Shown: positions 18,184 through 26,704 of the stretch, piece by piece
Numbering within the stretch: the first letter of the stretch is position 1
How the letters are laid out: every line of letters begins with the position of its first letter
Assembly: GCF_001509475.1 (NCBI RefSeq)
Contig: NZ_LLZG01000025.1
Location: 114,883 to 178,882, forward strand
DNA: 64,000 nt
Direction: 5' to 3'
Source: Streptomyces regalis
Lineage (GTDB): Bacteria; Actinomycetota; Actinomycetes; Streptomycetales; Streptomycetaceae
Translations under genes and position numbers: made by a program
Notes under the pieces: generated by a model
Database searches by the model: none
Told to the model about the DNA's origin: nothing
What the model saw: only the letters and a program-made list of their open reading frames with translations

Positions 18184-18957
18184 ATGGACACGATGACTCT
18201 CTGGCACATCACCGGGTGGGAGTTCGCCGCGCTCGCCTTCGCGGCCCTGCTCGTCGGCTTCTCGAAGACGGCCGTGAGCGGGGCCAATACGGTCAGCCTC
18301 GCGATCTTCGCCGCCGTTCTCCCCGCCCGCGCCTCCACCGGCGTGCTGTTGCCGATCCTGATCGCCGGCGACGTGCTCGCCGTCCTCACCTACCGACGGC
18401 ACGCCCACTGGCCCACCCTGTGGCGGCTGTTCCCGGCGGTCGCGGCCGGGGTCGTCTTCGGCACGGTGTTCCTCATGTGGGCGGACGACGGGATCGTCCG
18501 TACGTCGATCGGCGCGATCCTGCTGCTGATGGCAGCCGTGACGGTGTGGCGCCGCCGCACGGCCGAGAAGGAGCAGGAACCGGACTCGGTCACCACCCGC
18601 GCCGGCCGGGTCAGGGCCCGCTCGTACGGCGTCCTGGGCGGCTTCACCACCATGGTCGCCAACGCGGGCGGGCCGGTGATGTCGATGTACCTGCTGTCGG
18701 CCGGCTTCCGCAAGCTCGGCTTCCTGGGGACGTCCGCCTTCTTCTTCCTGATCGTCAACGTCTCCAAGGTGCCCTTCAGCGCCGGACTCGGCCTGATCGA
18801 CGGCCCCTCGCTCCTGCTTGACACGGCGCTCGTGGTGTTCGTCGTACCTGGTGCGTTGCTCGGCAAATGGGCTGTGAACCGGATCAACCAGCGGTTGTTC
18901 GAGCAACTGGTCATCGCGGCGACGGTCGTGGGCGGCCTCCAGCTACTGCTGCGCTGA
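18184..18957 (+). CDS. TauE/SafE-family anion permease
   Basis: The 257-residue membrane protein has about eight transmembrane helices and the two family repeats: LVGFSKTAVSGANTVSLAIF near the start and GVLGGFTTMVANAGGPVMSM in the middle. The family exports sulfite, sulfoacetate or other small organosulfur anions; the substrate here is unknown. Its 3' end overlaps the convergent HAD phosphatase gene by 15 bp. Confidence 0.9.
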   Translation: MDTMTLWHITGWEFAALAFAALLVGFSKTAVSGANTVSLAIFAAVLPARASTGVLLPILIAGDVLAVLTYRRHAHWPTLWRLFPAVAAGVVFGTVFLMWADDGIVRTSIGAILLLMAAVTVWRRRTAEKEQEPDSVTTRAGRVRARSYGVLGGFTTMVANAGGPVMSMYLLSAGFRKLGFLGTSAFFFLIVNVSKVPFSAGLGLIDGPSLLLDTALVVFVVPGALLGKWAVNRINQRLFEQLVIAATVVGGLQLLLR

Positions 18958-19755
18958 CTCCCGCAGTTCCGCCAGCAGGCCGGGTAGATCGGCGAAGGAG
19001 TCGATCACATGGTCGGGCGTACCGCTCGCGTCCCGGTGGGTCTCCGGCAGGTACTTCCCGGTCTTGACCAGCACGCCCGTAACACCGGCCGACTGTGCCG
19101 CGAGCACATCGGACTCGATGTCGTCGCCCACCATCACCGCCTCCTCGGCACCGACCCCCACATGCGCCAGGGCCGCCTCGAAGAACGCGGCCGACGGCTT
19201 GCCCGTGATCTCCGCCTCGACCCGCGCGGCCTTCTCCAGACCGACCAGGAACGCGCCCGTGTCCAGCTGCAACCCCTGCTCGGTACGCCAGTACAGGTTC
19301 CGGTGCATGGCGACCAGCCGCGCCCCGCGCTGCATATGCCCGAAGGCCCGGTTGAGCGCCGCGTAGTCGAACTCGGGCCCGGCGCCCCCGACGACCACCA
19401 CGTCCGGAGCGGCGTCGTCCCCCTCGTCCCCGCCGACGACGGTGACTCCGCCCAGGTCTTCCGCGATGTCCCCGCTGTTCAACAGCGCACACCGCGCCCC
19501 CGGATAGTGCTCGGCGAGATACGCGGCGGTGACGGCGGGCGCGGTCAGGATGTCCTGCGCGGACACCGGGAACCAGGAGTCCGCCAGCGCCTCGGCGATC
19601 GACGCCCGCGTCCGCGACGTCGTGTTCGTGACCAGCGCGACCCCGAGCCCGGCCGCGCGGATCTCCCGCAACGCCTCGACCGCACCGGGCAACGGCTGCC
19701 ACGACACGGTGAGGACCCCGTCGATGTCAATGAGGACGGCACGTACGGATCCCAT
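18943..19755 (-). CDS. HAD-IIA family phosphatase (NagD-like)
   Basis: ATG 19755 gives a 270-residue protein beginning MGSVRAVLIDIDGVLTVSW, which places the nucleophile motif DIDGV close to the N-terminus as in NagD; the frame upstream to 19965 is not needed. Further HAD motifs are LVTNTTSRTR (motif II), a C2-type cap (about 80-190), and motif IV in VMVGDDIESDVLAAQ. The family dephosphorylates sugar phosphates and nucleotides. The last codons overlap the end of the convergent permease gene. Confidence 0.92.
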   Translation of the reverse strand: MGSVRAVLIDIDGVLTVSWQPLPGAVEALREIRAAGLGVALVTNTTSRTRASIAEALADSWFPVSAQDILTAPAVTAAYLAEHYPGARCALLNSGDIAEDLGGVTVVGGDEGDDAAPDVVVVGGAGPEFDYAALNRAFGHMQRGARLVAMHRNLYWRTEQGLQLDTGAFLVGLEKAARVEAEITGKPSAAFFEAALAHVGVGAEEAVMVGDDIESDVLAAQSAGVTGVLVKTGKYLPETHRDASGTPDHVIDSFADLPGLLAELRESAQQ

Positions 19756-19790
19756 GCGACGACGATAGTCATCGCTCGGCTCGGCGCCGC

Positions 19791-21257
19791 TCAGGGAGCG
19801 ATCCCGACACCCTCGATCCTGCTCCAGGCCCGCTCCTGAGCCGCCGTCATGGCAGGCCACCGCAGCCCGCCCGGCCGCGCCTCGACCCGCGAGGCGTATG
19901 ACGAGGGGCGGTACTCGGGGTCGTAGAAGCAACCGGTGCCATAGGTACGGTCGAACGCCGCGCACGAGGCCGCGACGGACCGGACCGTGGGCCTCTCACC
20001 CGTCCGCACCCATGTCTCCAGGGCCGCCACGGAGGTGGCGGACTCGGCGTCGCTCAGCACACTGTGCTCGCGCTCCCGTGTGAACGTCTGCACCAGATGC
20101 CCGGCCCGGCCGGCCCCGCGCAGCGTGTCCCGGTACGCCGCCTCGTGCTCCACGAACGCCGTCGGGTCGCCGATCGCACGCAGAGTGAGTACCGGCATCG
20201 ACACCTTGCCCGTGAGATCGCTGTCGTAGGACAGATCGCGTACGGCCGTCGGGTCCGGGGAGAACCGCTCGACGCCGGCGTTGAGCGCCTCGTCGTCATG
20301 CGACCCGGAGTACCGAACGCCCCGGTTTCCGAACGGGTTCCGGCCCCCGAGGCGGTGGTGCACGATGTCCCGGAACGTGAAGGTCGCCCACCGCAGATGC
20401 GACTGCAGCGTGCGCTCCGGGATCTTCGTGACCGCCAGGATGTCGTCGAGATTGCGCTGCTGCAGCGCGGACCGCTCAGCGGGCGCCGACGCATACCCGG
20501 TGCACTCCTGCAGCCGGGCGCGCAGCCCGGCGGTCGTCATGGTCGAGTCGGCGCGCAGCCCTTGCCACAGCGGGTACTGCGGCTCGGTCGGGCGGGGGTG
20601 GTTGCGGCAGTAGTACTGGTAGACGACGCGCAGGTCGACCCGGTAGTCGTAGCCACGTGAGCCACCGGCGAGGACGCCGTTGGTGAGCAGCGCCCCGTCG
20701 TACGTCCCCTGCCGTCTGCCGTAGGTCTCCACGACCTTCGCGGCGACGTTCCCGCCCCACGACTGGCCGTGCACATACGTCCGCCGCGGCGTGCCGAACT
20801 CCTCGACGAACAGTCGGCGCACACTCTCGGTGTCGGCGGCGGCCATCCGCGTCCCGTAGCCGCCCCGGCGGTACGACGAACCCGCCCAGGCGTAGCCCTC
20901 CTTCACCATGACCGTCCAGCGGCTCAGATCGTCGAGGCTGCGGGTGGGGTCGGAGTACGTGCCGAGGTCGGGGCCGCCGTGGGCGTGCACGACGAGGGAG
21001 CCGTTCCAGTGGGCGGGCACGGCGATCGCGTAGTACGCACCGTTGGCGTCACGGCCGGTGTAGCAGTCGGCCTCACCGGCCAGAGCGGCGGGGCATGCGG
21101 CGCGCGCGGGTCCGGCCGTCTCCCCCCGGGCGTTCGAGGCGCCGACGAGGATGCCGACGGCGAGGGCACCGGCCAGCACGGCGGCCAGCGTCGTCCGCCG
21201 CCGTTCGGGCGAGGGGACAGTTCTGCGGATCAGTGAGTGCGTTCTCGTCCAGTCCAA
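19791..21257 (-). CDS. secreted alpha/beta hydrolase
   Basis: The 488-residue product starts at a TTG (21257) with GAGGAG eight bases upstream; no better start is in frame. It has a twin-Arg-like basic start, a hydrophobic helix (about 22-42) and an Ala cleavage region, so it is exported. The catalytic domain has HAHGGPDLGTY (oxyanion region) and the nucleophile elbow VHGQSWGGNVAAK; an acid (AIGDPTAF) and a His (REREHSVL) follow. Two Cys pairs suit an extracellular enzyme. The family resembles prolyl-aminopeptidase-like or tannase-like secreted hydrolases; the substrate is unknown. Confidence 0.85.
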   Translation of the reverse strand: MDWTRTHSLIRRTVPSPERRRTTLAAVLAGALAVGILVGASNARGETAGPARAACPAALAGEADCYTGRDANGAYYAIAVPAHWNGSLVVHAHGGPDLGTYSDPTRSLDDLSRWTVMVKEGYAWAGSSYRRGGYGTRMAAADTESVRRLFVEEFGTPRRTYVHGQSWGGNVAAKVVETYGRRQGTYDGALLTNGVLAGGSRGYDYRVDLRVVYQYYCRNHPRPTEPQYPLWQGLRADSTMTTAGLRARLQECTGYASAPAERSALQQRNLDDILAVTKIPERTLQSHLRWATFTFRDIVHHRLGGRNPFGNRGVRYSGSHDDEALNAGVERFSPDPTAVRDLSYDSDLTGKVSMPVLTLRAIGDPTAFVEHEAAYRDTLRGAGRAGHLVQTFTREREHSVLSDAESATSVAALETWVRTGERPTVRSVAASCAAFDRTYGTGCFYDPEYRPSSYASRVEARPGGLRWPAMTAAQERAWSRIEGVGIAP

Positions 21258-21368
21258 GACGCTGCTCCTCGTTCTCGTCGGCGCGTCGTCGAGCCGTGCG
21301 CCGCGATGCTAGGGAGCGATGAGGTGAGGGACCACGATCTGATCGTTGTGTTCATAGTGTTCGCCTGA

Positions 21369-21401
21369 ATAGGCGGCGGATAGGCGGCGGATAGGCGGCG
21401 G
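21369..21401. repeat. three perfect 11-bp tandem repeats
   Basis: ATAGGCGGCGG occurs three times without spacing, about 45 bp upstream of cobK. The unit is too short and too regular for a CRISPR. It may vary in copy number by slippage and could affect transcription of cobK. Confidence 0.9.
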
Positions 21402-21446
21402 ACCCGAGGGGCCGCCCTGCGCACGGCATCTCGTACGCTCCCCCCC

Positions 21447-22193
21447 ATGTCCCCCCGCCACATCCTGATCCTCGGCGGCACCACCGAGGCCCGCGAACTC
21501 GCCGCCGCACTCACCGCGCACCCCGGGGTCCGCGTCACCACCTCGCTCGCGGGGCGCGTGTCACGGCCGGGCGCGGTCGCGGGGGACGTACGCATCGGAG
21601 GCTTCGGCGGAGCGCAGGGCCTGGCCGACTGGCTGCGCGCCGAGCAGGTCGACACCGTCGTCGACGCCACCCACCCCTTCGCCGAGTCGATCACGGCGAA
21701 CGCGGTCCGCGCCGCGGCAGCGAGCCGTGTGCCGGCGGTGGTCCTGCGCCGCCCGGGGTGGCGGCCGGGCCCCGAGGACCGTTGGCACGAGGTCGCTTCG
21801 CTCGACGAGGCCGCGGCCCTGCTGCCGAGCCTCGCCCACCGTGTGTTCCTGACCACCGGCCGCCTGGGCCTGGCGGCCTTCGCCCACCTGACGGACCTGC
21901 ACTTCGTCGTACGCTCCGTCGACCCGCCCGAGCCACCGATGCCCCCGCACACCGAAGTGCTCCTGGCCCGCGGCCCGTTCACGGTGGACGACGAGACGGC
22001 ACTCCTGCGCGATCACCGCATCGACGTACTGGTGACCAAGGCCAGCGGCGGAGAGGCGACCTCGGCCAAACTCACGGCCGCCCGCCAACTCGCTCTCCCG
22101 GTCGTGGTCGTACGGCGTCCCCCGCTCCCGGCGGGTGTGAGCGCCGTGCCGGACGTGGCGGGGGTGCTGGAGCGGCTGGGCCTCACCTTGTGA
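21447..22193 (+). CDS. cobK: precorrin-6A (cobalt-precorrin-6A) reductase
   Basis: The 248-residue product has the CobK/CbiJ pattern: ILILGGTTEARELAAAL at the start (NADPH site), VVDATHPFAESITANA, FLTTGRLGLAAF, and DVLVTKASGGEATSAKL near the C-terminus. It reduces precorrin-6A in the corrin-ring pathway of cobalamin synthesis, in the cytoplasm. The cobF gene for the preceding oxygen-dependent step lies 1.5 kb away on the other strand, with a zinc-ribbon gene and a decayed transporter between them. Its last 11 bp overlap the convergent zinc-ribbon gene. Confidence 0.95.
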   Translation: MSPRHILILGGTTEARELAAALTAHPGVRVTTSLAGRVSRPGAVAGDVRIGGFGGAQGLADWLRAEQVDTVVDATHPFAESITANAVRAAAASRVPAVVLRRPGWRPGPEDRWHEVASLDEAAALLPSLAHRVFLTTGRLGLAAFAHLTDLHFVVRSVDPPEPPMPPHTEVLLARGPFTVDDETALLRDHRIDVLVTKASGGEATSAKLTAARQLALPVVVVRRPPLPAGVSAVPDVAGVLERLGLTL

Positions 22194-22647
22194 CGACCGA
22201 GGCGCGGATCCGGGCGATGGCGCGCAGCACCTCGTCGCGGTTCTTGGCGCGCTTGATCCACGCGGGCAGACGTGCGACGTAGGTCATCTTCCGGCCATGC
22301 TCGTACCAGGGCGGCCGTTCCCGTAGCGAGGCGGCCACGAACCGTCTGAGCAGGTCCAGGTGCTCGAGGTTGTAGGCCCACACCACTCCGTGCCGGGTCT
22401 CGGTCTGCAGCCACAGAACCGGGTTCGCACACCGGCCCCCTGCCCCCGATGAGTTGCGCGTCAGCCCGCAGGACCGGCAGACCAGACGCCGCTGCGGGTA
22501 CGACGCGCCGTGCGCGTCCGGGGCGACGGCGGGGTGGCGTTCGTAGTGAGCGATCTCCTCACAGCGCTGGCAGCGCACCAGGACCGAGTCGGTGAACTCG
22601 TAGATCTCGCTGAGGGGGTCGCGGAAACGGACCGGCGCGGCGGACAT
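22183..22647 (-). CDS. zinc-ribbon protein of unknown function
   Basis: The likely start is ATG 22647 (154 residues); the frame runs open to 22683. Two CxxC pairs (VRCQRCEE and LVCRSCGL, about residues 25-65) form a probable zinc ribbon. The C-terminal half is basic and helical (RRFVAASLRERPPWYEHGRK, LPAWIKRAKNRDEVLRAIA). Similar Streptomyces proteins are annotated only as TFIIB-type zinc ribbon. It may bind nucleic acid, but nothing shows the target. Confidence 0.8.
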   Translation of the reverse strand: MSAAPVRFRDPLSEIYEFTDSVLVRCQRCEEIAHYERHPAVAPDAHGASYPQRRLVCRSCGLTRNSSGAGGRCANPVLWLQTETRHGVVWAYNLEHLDLLRRFVAASLRERPPWYEHGRKMTYVARLPAWIKRAKNRDEVLRAIARIRASVVTR

Positions 22648-22713
22648 GCGGCGAGTATCACGGCGGACCGCCGCACACCGCACCAGGTTTTCAGCGCGGC
22701 CCGCTCAGCCTTG

Positions 22714-23558
22714 TCAGCGCGGTCCGCTCAGCGCGGGCTCCTTCGCCCGGCCGGGCAACCCGGCGCTCAGGTCCTCCACCAGCAGCCGCTTGGCGATCGT
22801 GTGGACCGCGGTGCGCAGGTCCGTGCCCGGCGGCCGGCCGATGTCCTCATGCACCCGGCCCTCGAGCCAGGCGCCCCATGCCTCGCCGATGACCTGGGCC
22901 TCGCGGGCGCCCGCGTCGGTGTGGGACAGGAGGGAGCCGTCGCGGGTGAGGTAGCCCTCCTCGACCATCCGGTCGAAGACCGGAAGAAGCACTTCCGGAG
23001 GCATGTGGCGGCGGGCCGCGATCAGGCCGAACGCTCGCGTGGCCGACCAGGCGTGTCAGCAGCTCGACCTGGATCACCGCCCAGGCGCCGGCCACGTCGA
23101 GGCGGGTGTCGGAGTCCGCGATGATCCGGCGGGCGGTGTCGGGCGCCAGACTGCCGATGATCTTCCCGACGGACGCCTCCAGCACCCGCTGGGCGTTGGC
23201 GTCGTGCGGCGACGCGAATCCCTCGCCCATGTCGGTCGACCCCATGCGCGCACTGTCGCGCAGCGGCACCTGTTTGAGGAACAGGGCGACCACGAAGCCG
23301 AGCGCCGCGACCGGCACCGTCCACAGGAAGACGGTCTGGATCATGTCGGCGTAGGCGTCGATGATCGGGGCGGCGATGGGCGACGGCAGCCGGTGCAGGC
23401 CTTCGGGGCTGGTCGCGGCCTGGGTGATGGCGGCTGGATCGAGTCCGCTGCCCGTCCTCGCGGCGGTCGCGACGCGTCGGTGAGGTTCGGTGTCAGCGTG
23501 CGTCCAGCACGGGTGGCTGTGAGGCGGCGGGCGGGGCGGTTTCCTCGGCGAGCGTCAC
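22714..23558 (-). pseudogene. decayed DHA2-type MFS transporter gene
   Basis: Only the C-terminal part of an EmrB/QacA-type exporter remains. One transmembrane helix is recognisable (MIQTVFLWTVPVAALGFVV), preceded by the exterior loop (GSGLDPAAITQ), and followed by the cytoplasmic tail that often forms a winged-helix-like domain. A one-base frameshift near 23020 splits that tail between two frames (LVGHAS, then GLIAARRHMPPEV). At about 23558-23495 a GTG frame reads VTLAEETAPPAASQPPVLDA, which looks like the normal N-terminus of such a transporter. It stops just before the C-terminal homology begins, which suggests that a large internal deletion removed most of the membrane helices. The N-terminal reading is inference. 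Confidence 0.7.
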
Positions 23559-23673
23559 GGGGCCACGATCACCGCGGCGGCCCGACGGCGCATGCGGGGA
23601 CGGTCCGCTCGGGTGCCGCGCGGATGCCCGCTCCCGAGGCGGCCCCTACGCCTCCTTCTCCTGCCCCCTGGGC

Positions 23674-24501
23674 CTACTGCACCTTCGGCGCTTGTGGTTC
23701 CTGTGGTTCGTGCGGTTCCTGTGGTTCCTGCGGCTTCTTCGGATTCCGGCGCAGCAGATACGTGTCCATGATCCAGCCCTTGCGCTCCCGGGCCTCGGCG
23801 CGCAGCTGCTCGATGCGGGGCGCGGCCTCGGAGATCGGGCCGGAGGCGAGGATCTCGTCCGGGGTGCCGATGTACGCGCCCCAGTAGATGTCGATGTCCT
23901 GGTCGGCGTACTGCCGGAAGACCTGGTGGGCGTCGAGCATCACGACCACGTCGTCCACACCGTCCGGGAAGCCCTCGGCCAGCCGTCGGCCCGTGGTGAT
24001 CTGCACGGGCCGGGCGACCCGGTTGAGCCCCGTCCGATGCCGGGCGACGAGAGCCGAGACACTGCTGATGCCGGGCACCACGTCGTACTCGAAGTCCACC
24101 GCGCCCTTGGCCAGGACCTCCTCCAGGATCCCGAGCGTGCTGTCGTACAGCGCGGGATCACCCCACACCAGGAAGGCGCCGGTCTCGCCCTCGCCCAGCT
24201 CCTCGGCGATCAGCCGCTCGTAGATCCCGGCGCGGGCACTGCGCCAGTCCCCGACGGCCGGGGAGTACGCGGCACCCCCCGCCGACCGGTCCCGCTCCGG
24301 ATCCCGCGCCTCGACGACTCGATACGACCCCTGGGGTATGTGCGCGTCCAGCATGTCCCGGCGCAGCTGCGTGAGGTCGGACTTCACCTCGCCCTTGTCG
24401 AGGATGAAGAACACGTCCGTACTCCCCAGCGCCCTGACCGCCTGCAGCGTCAGCTGCTCCGGGTCGCCCGCGCCGATACCGATGACATGAATCTTTCGCA
24501 C
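23674..24501 (-). CDS. cobF: precorrin-6A synthase (deacetylating)
   Basis: The product (275 residues from GTG 24501; a GTG at 24519 is possible) is a tetrapyrrole methylase: IHVIGIGAGDPEQLTLQA at the start, GAFLVWGDPALYDST, DVVPGISSVSALVA and the TTGRRL sequence typical of CobF. It methylates C1 and removes acetate from precorrin-5 in the aerobic cobalamin route. The C-terminal 25 residues are a low-complexity Glu-Pro-Gln tail (PQEPQEPHEPQEPQ), encoded by a short tandem DNA repeat at about 23694-23745, and are probably dispensable. Confidence 0.93.
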   Translation of the reverse strand: MRKIHVIGIGAGDPEQLTLQAVRALGSTDVFFILDKGEVKSDLTQLRRDMLDAHIPQGSYRVVEARDPERDRSAGGAAYSPAVGDWRSARAGIYERLIAEELGEGETGAFLVWGDPALYDSTLGILEEVLAKGAVDFEYDVVPGISSVSALVARHRTGLNRVARPVQITTGRRLAEGFPDGVDDVVVMLDAHQVFRQYADQDIDIYWGAYIGTPDEILASGPISEAAPRIEQLRAEARERKGWIMDTYLLRRNPKKPQEPQEPHEPQEPQAPKVQ

Positions 24502-24597
24502 GCCCCGAGTCTGCCGCACGCCACTGACAACGCGGACACCGCGTCCATGCCGGAGGCGGCGGGGGCGGTTTCGTGCCCTGCGCGGTGGGCGGATCCC

Positions 24598-24643
24598 GGT
24601 GAAGGTGCCCGGCTCGTCACGGTGAAACTGTCCGGCTCGTCAC
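24598..24643. repeat. tandem pair of 23-bp imperfect direct repeats
   Basis: Two adjacent 23-bp units, each starting GGTGAA and ending CCGGCTCGTCAC, differ at three positions. They lie in the 282-bp gap between cobF and the DUF309 gene. They could be the leftover end of an insertion sequence or a protein-binding pair; no transposase is nearby. Confidence 0.8.
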
Positions 24644-24783
24644 TTGCCGGAGGCCCGCGCGTGCCTGCCGCGACGACGTGTCACCGGGGCCGGGAGGCTC
24701 GCTCGCGATCCGCCCTCGATCTACGCCCGCGCGTGCCTCACACCCTGAGCGGCAGAGCCGCCCGCGCCGCGTTCCCGCCCCCT

Positions 24784-25305
24784 CTACGACCGCCCGCTCA
24801 GTCTCGGCGCCCACGCCCGCGCGTCCACGGTCTCGTCGCCCTCCTCCACGACCCCCGCCAGCTCCCGCGCCCACGCGACCAGCCCCGCGAGATCCATCCC
24901 GTACGGCCGCTGCCTCCCGGCACCCGACGCCCACTCCTCCACAGCCCCGGCCCCGCGCCGCAGCAACCTCGCCCCGCCCGTCACGTTCCCGCGAGCCGAG
25001 TGGGTGAGGCCCACCGCGAGCTGGGCCAGCCCCCGCCACAGGGCCCGCTCCTCCTGCGGACCCGTCTTCCAGGCGTCCTCGAAGACCTCGTGCGCATGGA
25101 ACGGCTTCCCCGCGTCCAGCAGCTGCTGCGCCTCGGCGACACTCTGCTCCGGGGTGCGTACGACGCCCTCGGGCTGGCGGGCGACGCCGTCCGCGCCGTA
25201 GGGGAGGGGGCGCCCGAGACCGTCCCGGGGGCGCGCGTTGCGTGCCCGGCCCTCGCTGTCCCGGTCCCGTGCGTCGGTCTGCCGTCCTGACGGTGTGGTG
25301 GCCAT
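24784..25305 (-). CDS. DUF309 family protein
   Basis: The 173-residue product (start ATG 25305, or ATG 25320) has the DUF309 signature around residues 60-120: LLDAGKPFHAHEVFEDAWK and LWRGLAQLAVGLTHSARGN. The family has a helical, all-alpha fold with conserved His-Glu residues. The biochemical role is unknown. The first 50 residues are charged and probably disordered. The tRNA-Pro remnant begins about 115 bp upstream on the opposite strand. Confidence 0.85.
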   Translation of the reverse strand: MATTPSGRQTDARDRDSEGRARNARPRDGLGRPLPYGADGVARQPEGVVRTPEQSVAEAQQLLDAGKPFHAHEVFEDAWKTGPQEERALWRGLAQLAVGLTHSARGNVTGGARLLRRGAGAVEEWASGAGRQRPYGMDLAGLVAWARELAGVVEEGDETVDARAWAPRLSGRS

Positions 25306-25420
25306 GCACCGATTGTCCATCGCGCCGCCTAACCTGCGCCGGGCGCCCTTTTCGGCACGGTCCCCGGCGTGGGGTAAAGTTCTGCATGCGTGATCACGCG
25401 GTTCACCGCGCGACAGGCAC

Positions 25421-25493
<73 letters not shown>

Positions 25494-25504
25494 GTCGCAG
25501 GTCA

Positions 25505-25547
25505 GGGCCGATTTCGGAGGCATCCGAAACCGGCCCTTGATCATTTT
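25505..25547 (+). terminator. strong rho-independent terminator
   Basis: GGGCCGATTTCGGA and TCCGAAACCGGCCC form a hairpin with an AGGCA-like loop and one small bulge, followed by TTTTT at 25543-25547. It sits between the tRNA-Pro remnant and the 3' end of the recombinase gene and could serve both. Confidence 0.75.
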
Positions 25548-25583
25548 TGGGGATCTGTTGGGGACCAGTGCCCTTGACCCAGG

Positions 25584-26315
25584 TCAGCGGGTCACGACGA
25601 TCGGGCTCGGCAGCGAGCGCGGTGTGCGGAGCACGCTGAGGTGTGCGGAGAGCGCCGCCCCGGCGGCCGTGATCTTGTGTACGCCCGGGTGGAGGCAGCG
25701 TTGGGTGGTGGTCAGGGATCCGTGGCCGGCGATGCGTCGCAGGACGTGGACCTGCACGCCTGCGTCGGCGAACCAGGTCAGTCCGGTGTGCCGGAGGTCG
25801 TGGCGGCGTAGGTGCTCGTAGCCGAGCTTGGTGACCACGTCGTCCCAGTGTGTGGCGTCGCGCGGGACGGCGGTGGAGATGCGTCCGCCGCGCGGGCCGG
25901 TGAACAGGCGGGCATCGGGATTCGGGCCGGCGGACAGGACGCGCTGAGCGGCGAGGGGACGGATCTCCTCGACGCTGGGAACCTTGCGGGCTCGCTTGCC
26001 CTTGGTGCCCTTGTCGGTCAGCCCGCCGGGCGCGGGTGTGGTCTGGCGCCGTACGGTCCAGATCCACTGGGTGGTGTCGATGTCCCCGACACGGCAGCCT
26101 GAGACCTCGCCGATCCGTGCGGCAGTGCACGCGGCGAAGACGACCACGTCTCCCCAGCCGCGGTAGTGGTCGTGGGAGGCTGCAACGAGCGCGTCGGCCA
26201 GCGCGATGAGGGTCCCCCAGTCGGGCAGGGCCAGCGCCCGTGGGTCGAGGAGTTCGTCCTCGGCCTGCTTGCAGAGCTTCTGCCAGCAGGTCACCCGGGC
26301 GGGGTTGACCTTGGT
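25584..26315 (-). pseudogene. tyrosine recombinase (integrase), N-terminally truncated and lacking the catalytic Tyr
   Basis: About 240 residues of the catalytic domain remain. The first Arg is in TAARIGEVSG, the His-x-x-Arg box is HDLRHTGLTW, and the last His is in AGHGSLTTTQ. The nucleophile that should follow in QRYLHP is Cys: the codon at 25695-25697 reads TGC on the coding strand, giving QRCLHP. The N-terminal arm-binding and core-binding domains (usually about 150 residues) are missing; the frame ends at about 26315, where an unrelated pentapeptide-repeat sequence begins. The enzyme cannot cut DNA in the normal way. It faces the tRNA-Pro remnant, the normal arrangement for tRNA-targeted elements. 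Confidence 0.85.
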
Positions 26316-26317
26316 GA

Positions 26318-26704
26318 GCGCAGTTCTCCGGCAGCAAGGTCAGCTTCGATGATGCAGTGTTCTCCGGCCGCTGGGTCAACTTCACCAAGACAGTGGTCTC
26401 TGGCGGCGACGACAGCTTCGGTCGCGCGCAGTTCTCCGCTGACGCAACCACGTTCGCTCATGCGCAGTTCTCCGGCGGCGGGGTCATGTTCTACGCAACC
26501 CAGTTCTCCGGTGGCGACACCAGCTTCCACGAAGCTCAGTTCTCCGGTGGCTCAATCACCTTCGCTCACATGGAGTTCAGCGACGGCCCAGTCGATTTCT
26601 CTCGTGCGCAGGGGGACGCTCCTGCCGGTCTGGTGCCAGTCAGCGGGCAGAGTCTTCCAACTGGACTGAGGCTGCCTCAGGTGTGGCTCCCGCCGACGCC
26701 TTGA
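26318..26704 (+). pseudogene. pentapeptide-repeat protein fragment
   Basis: The frame encodes about ten-residue units of the form AQFSGGxxxF (AQFSGSKVSF, AVFSGRWVNF, AQFSADATTF, AQFSGGGVMF, TQFSGGDTSF, AQFSGGSITF), an actinobacterial variant of the pentapeptide right-handed beta helix, and then an unrelated tail. The first unit begins right at the junction with the integrase remnant and there is no start codon or ribosome site before it, so the 5' part of the gene is lost. The original protein would have been longer, often with a membrane domain. Confidence 0.75.

Noticed and set aside
21369..21401. Possible CRISPR from regular repeats upstream of cobK
   Set aside because: The units are 11 bp and directly adjacent with no spacers, and there are no cas genes.
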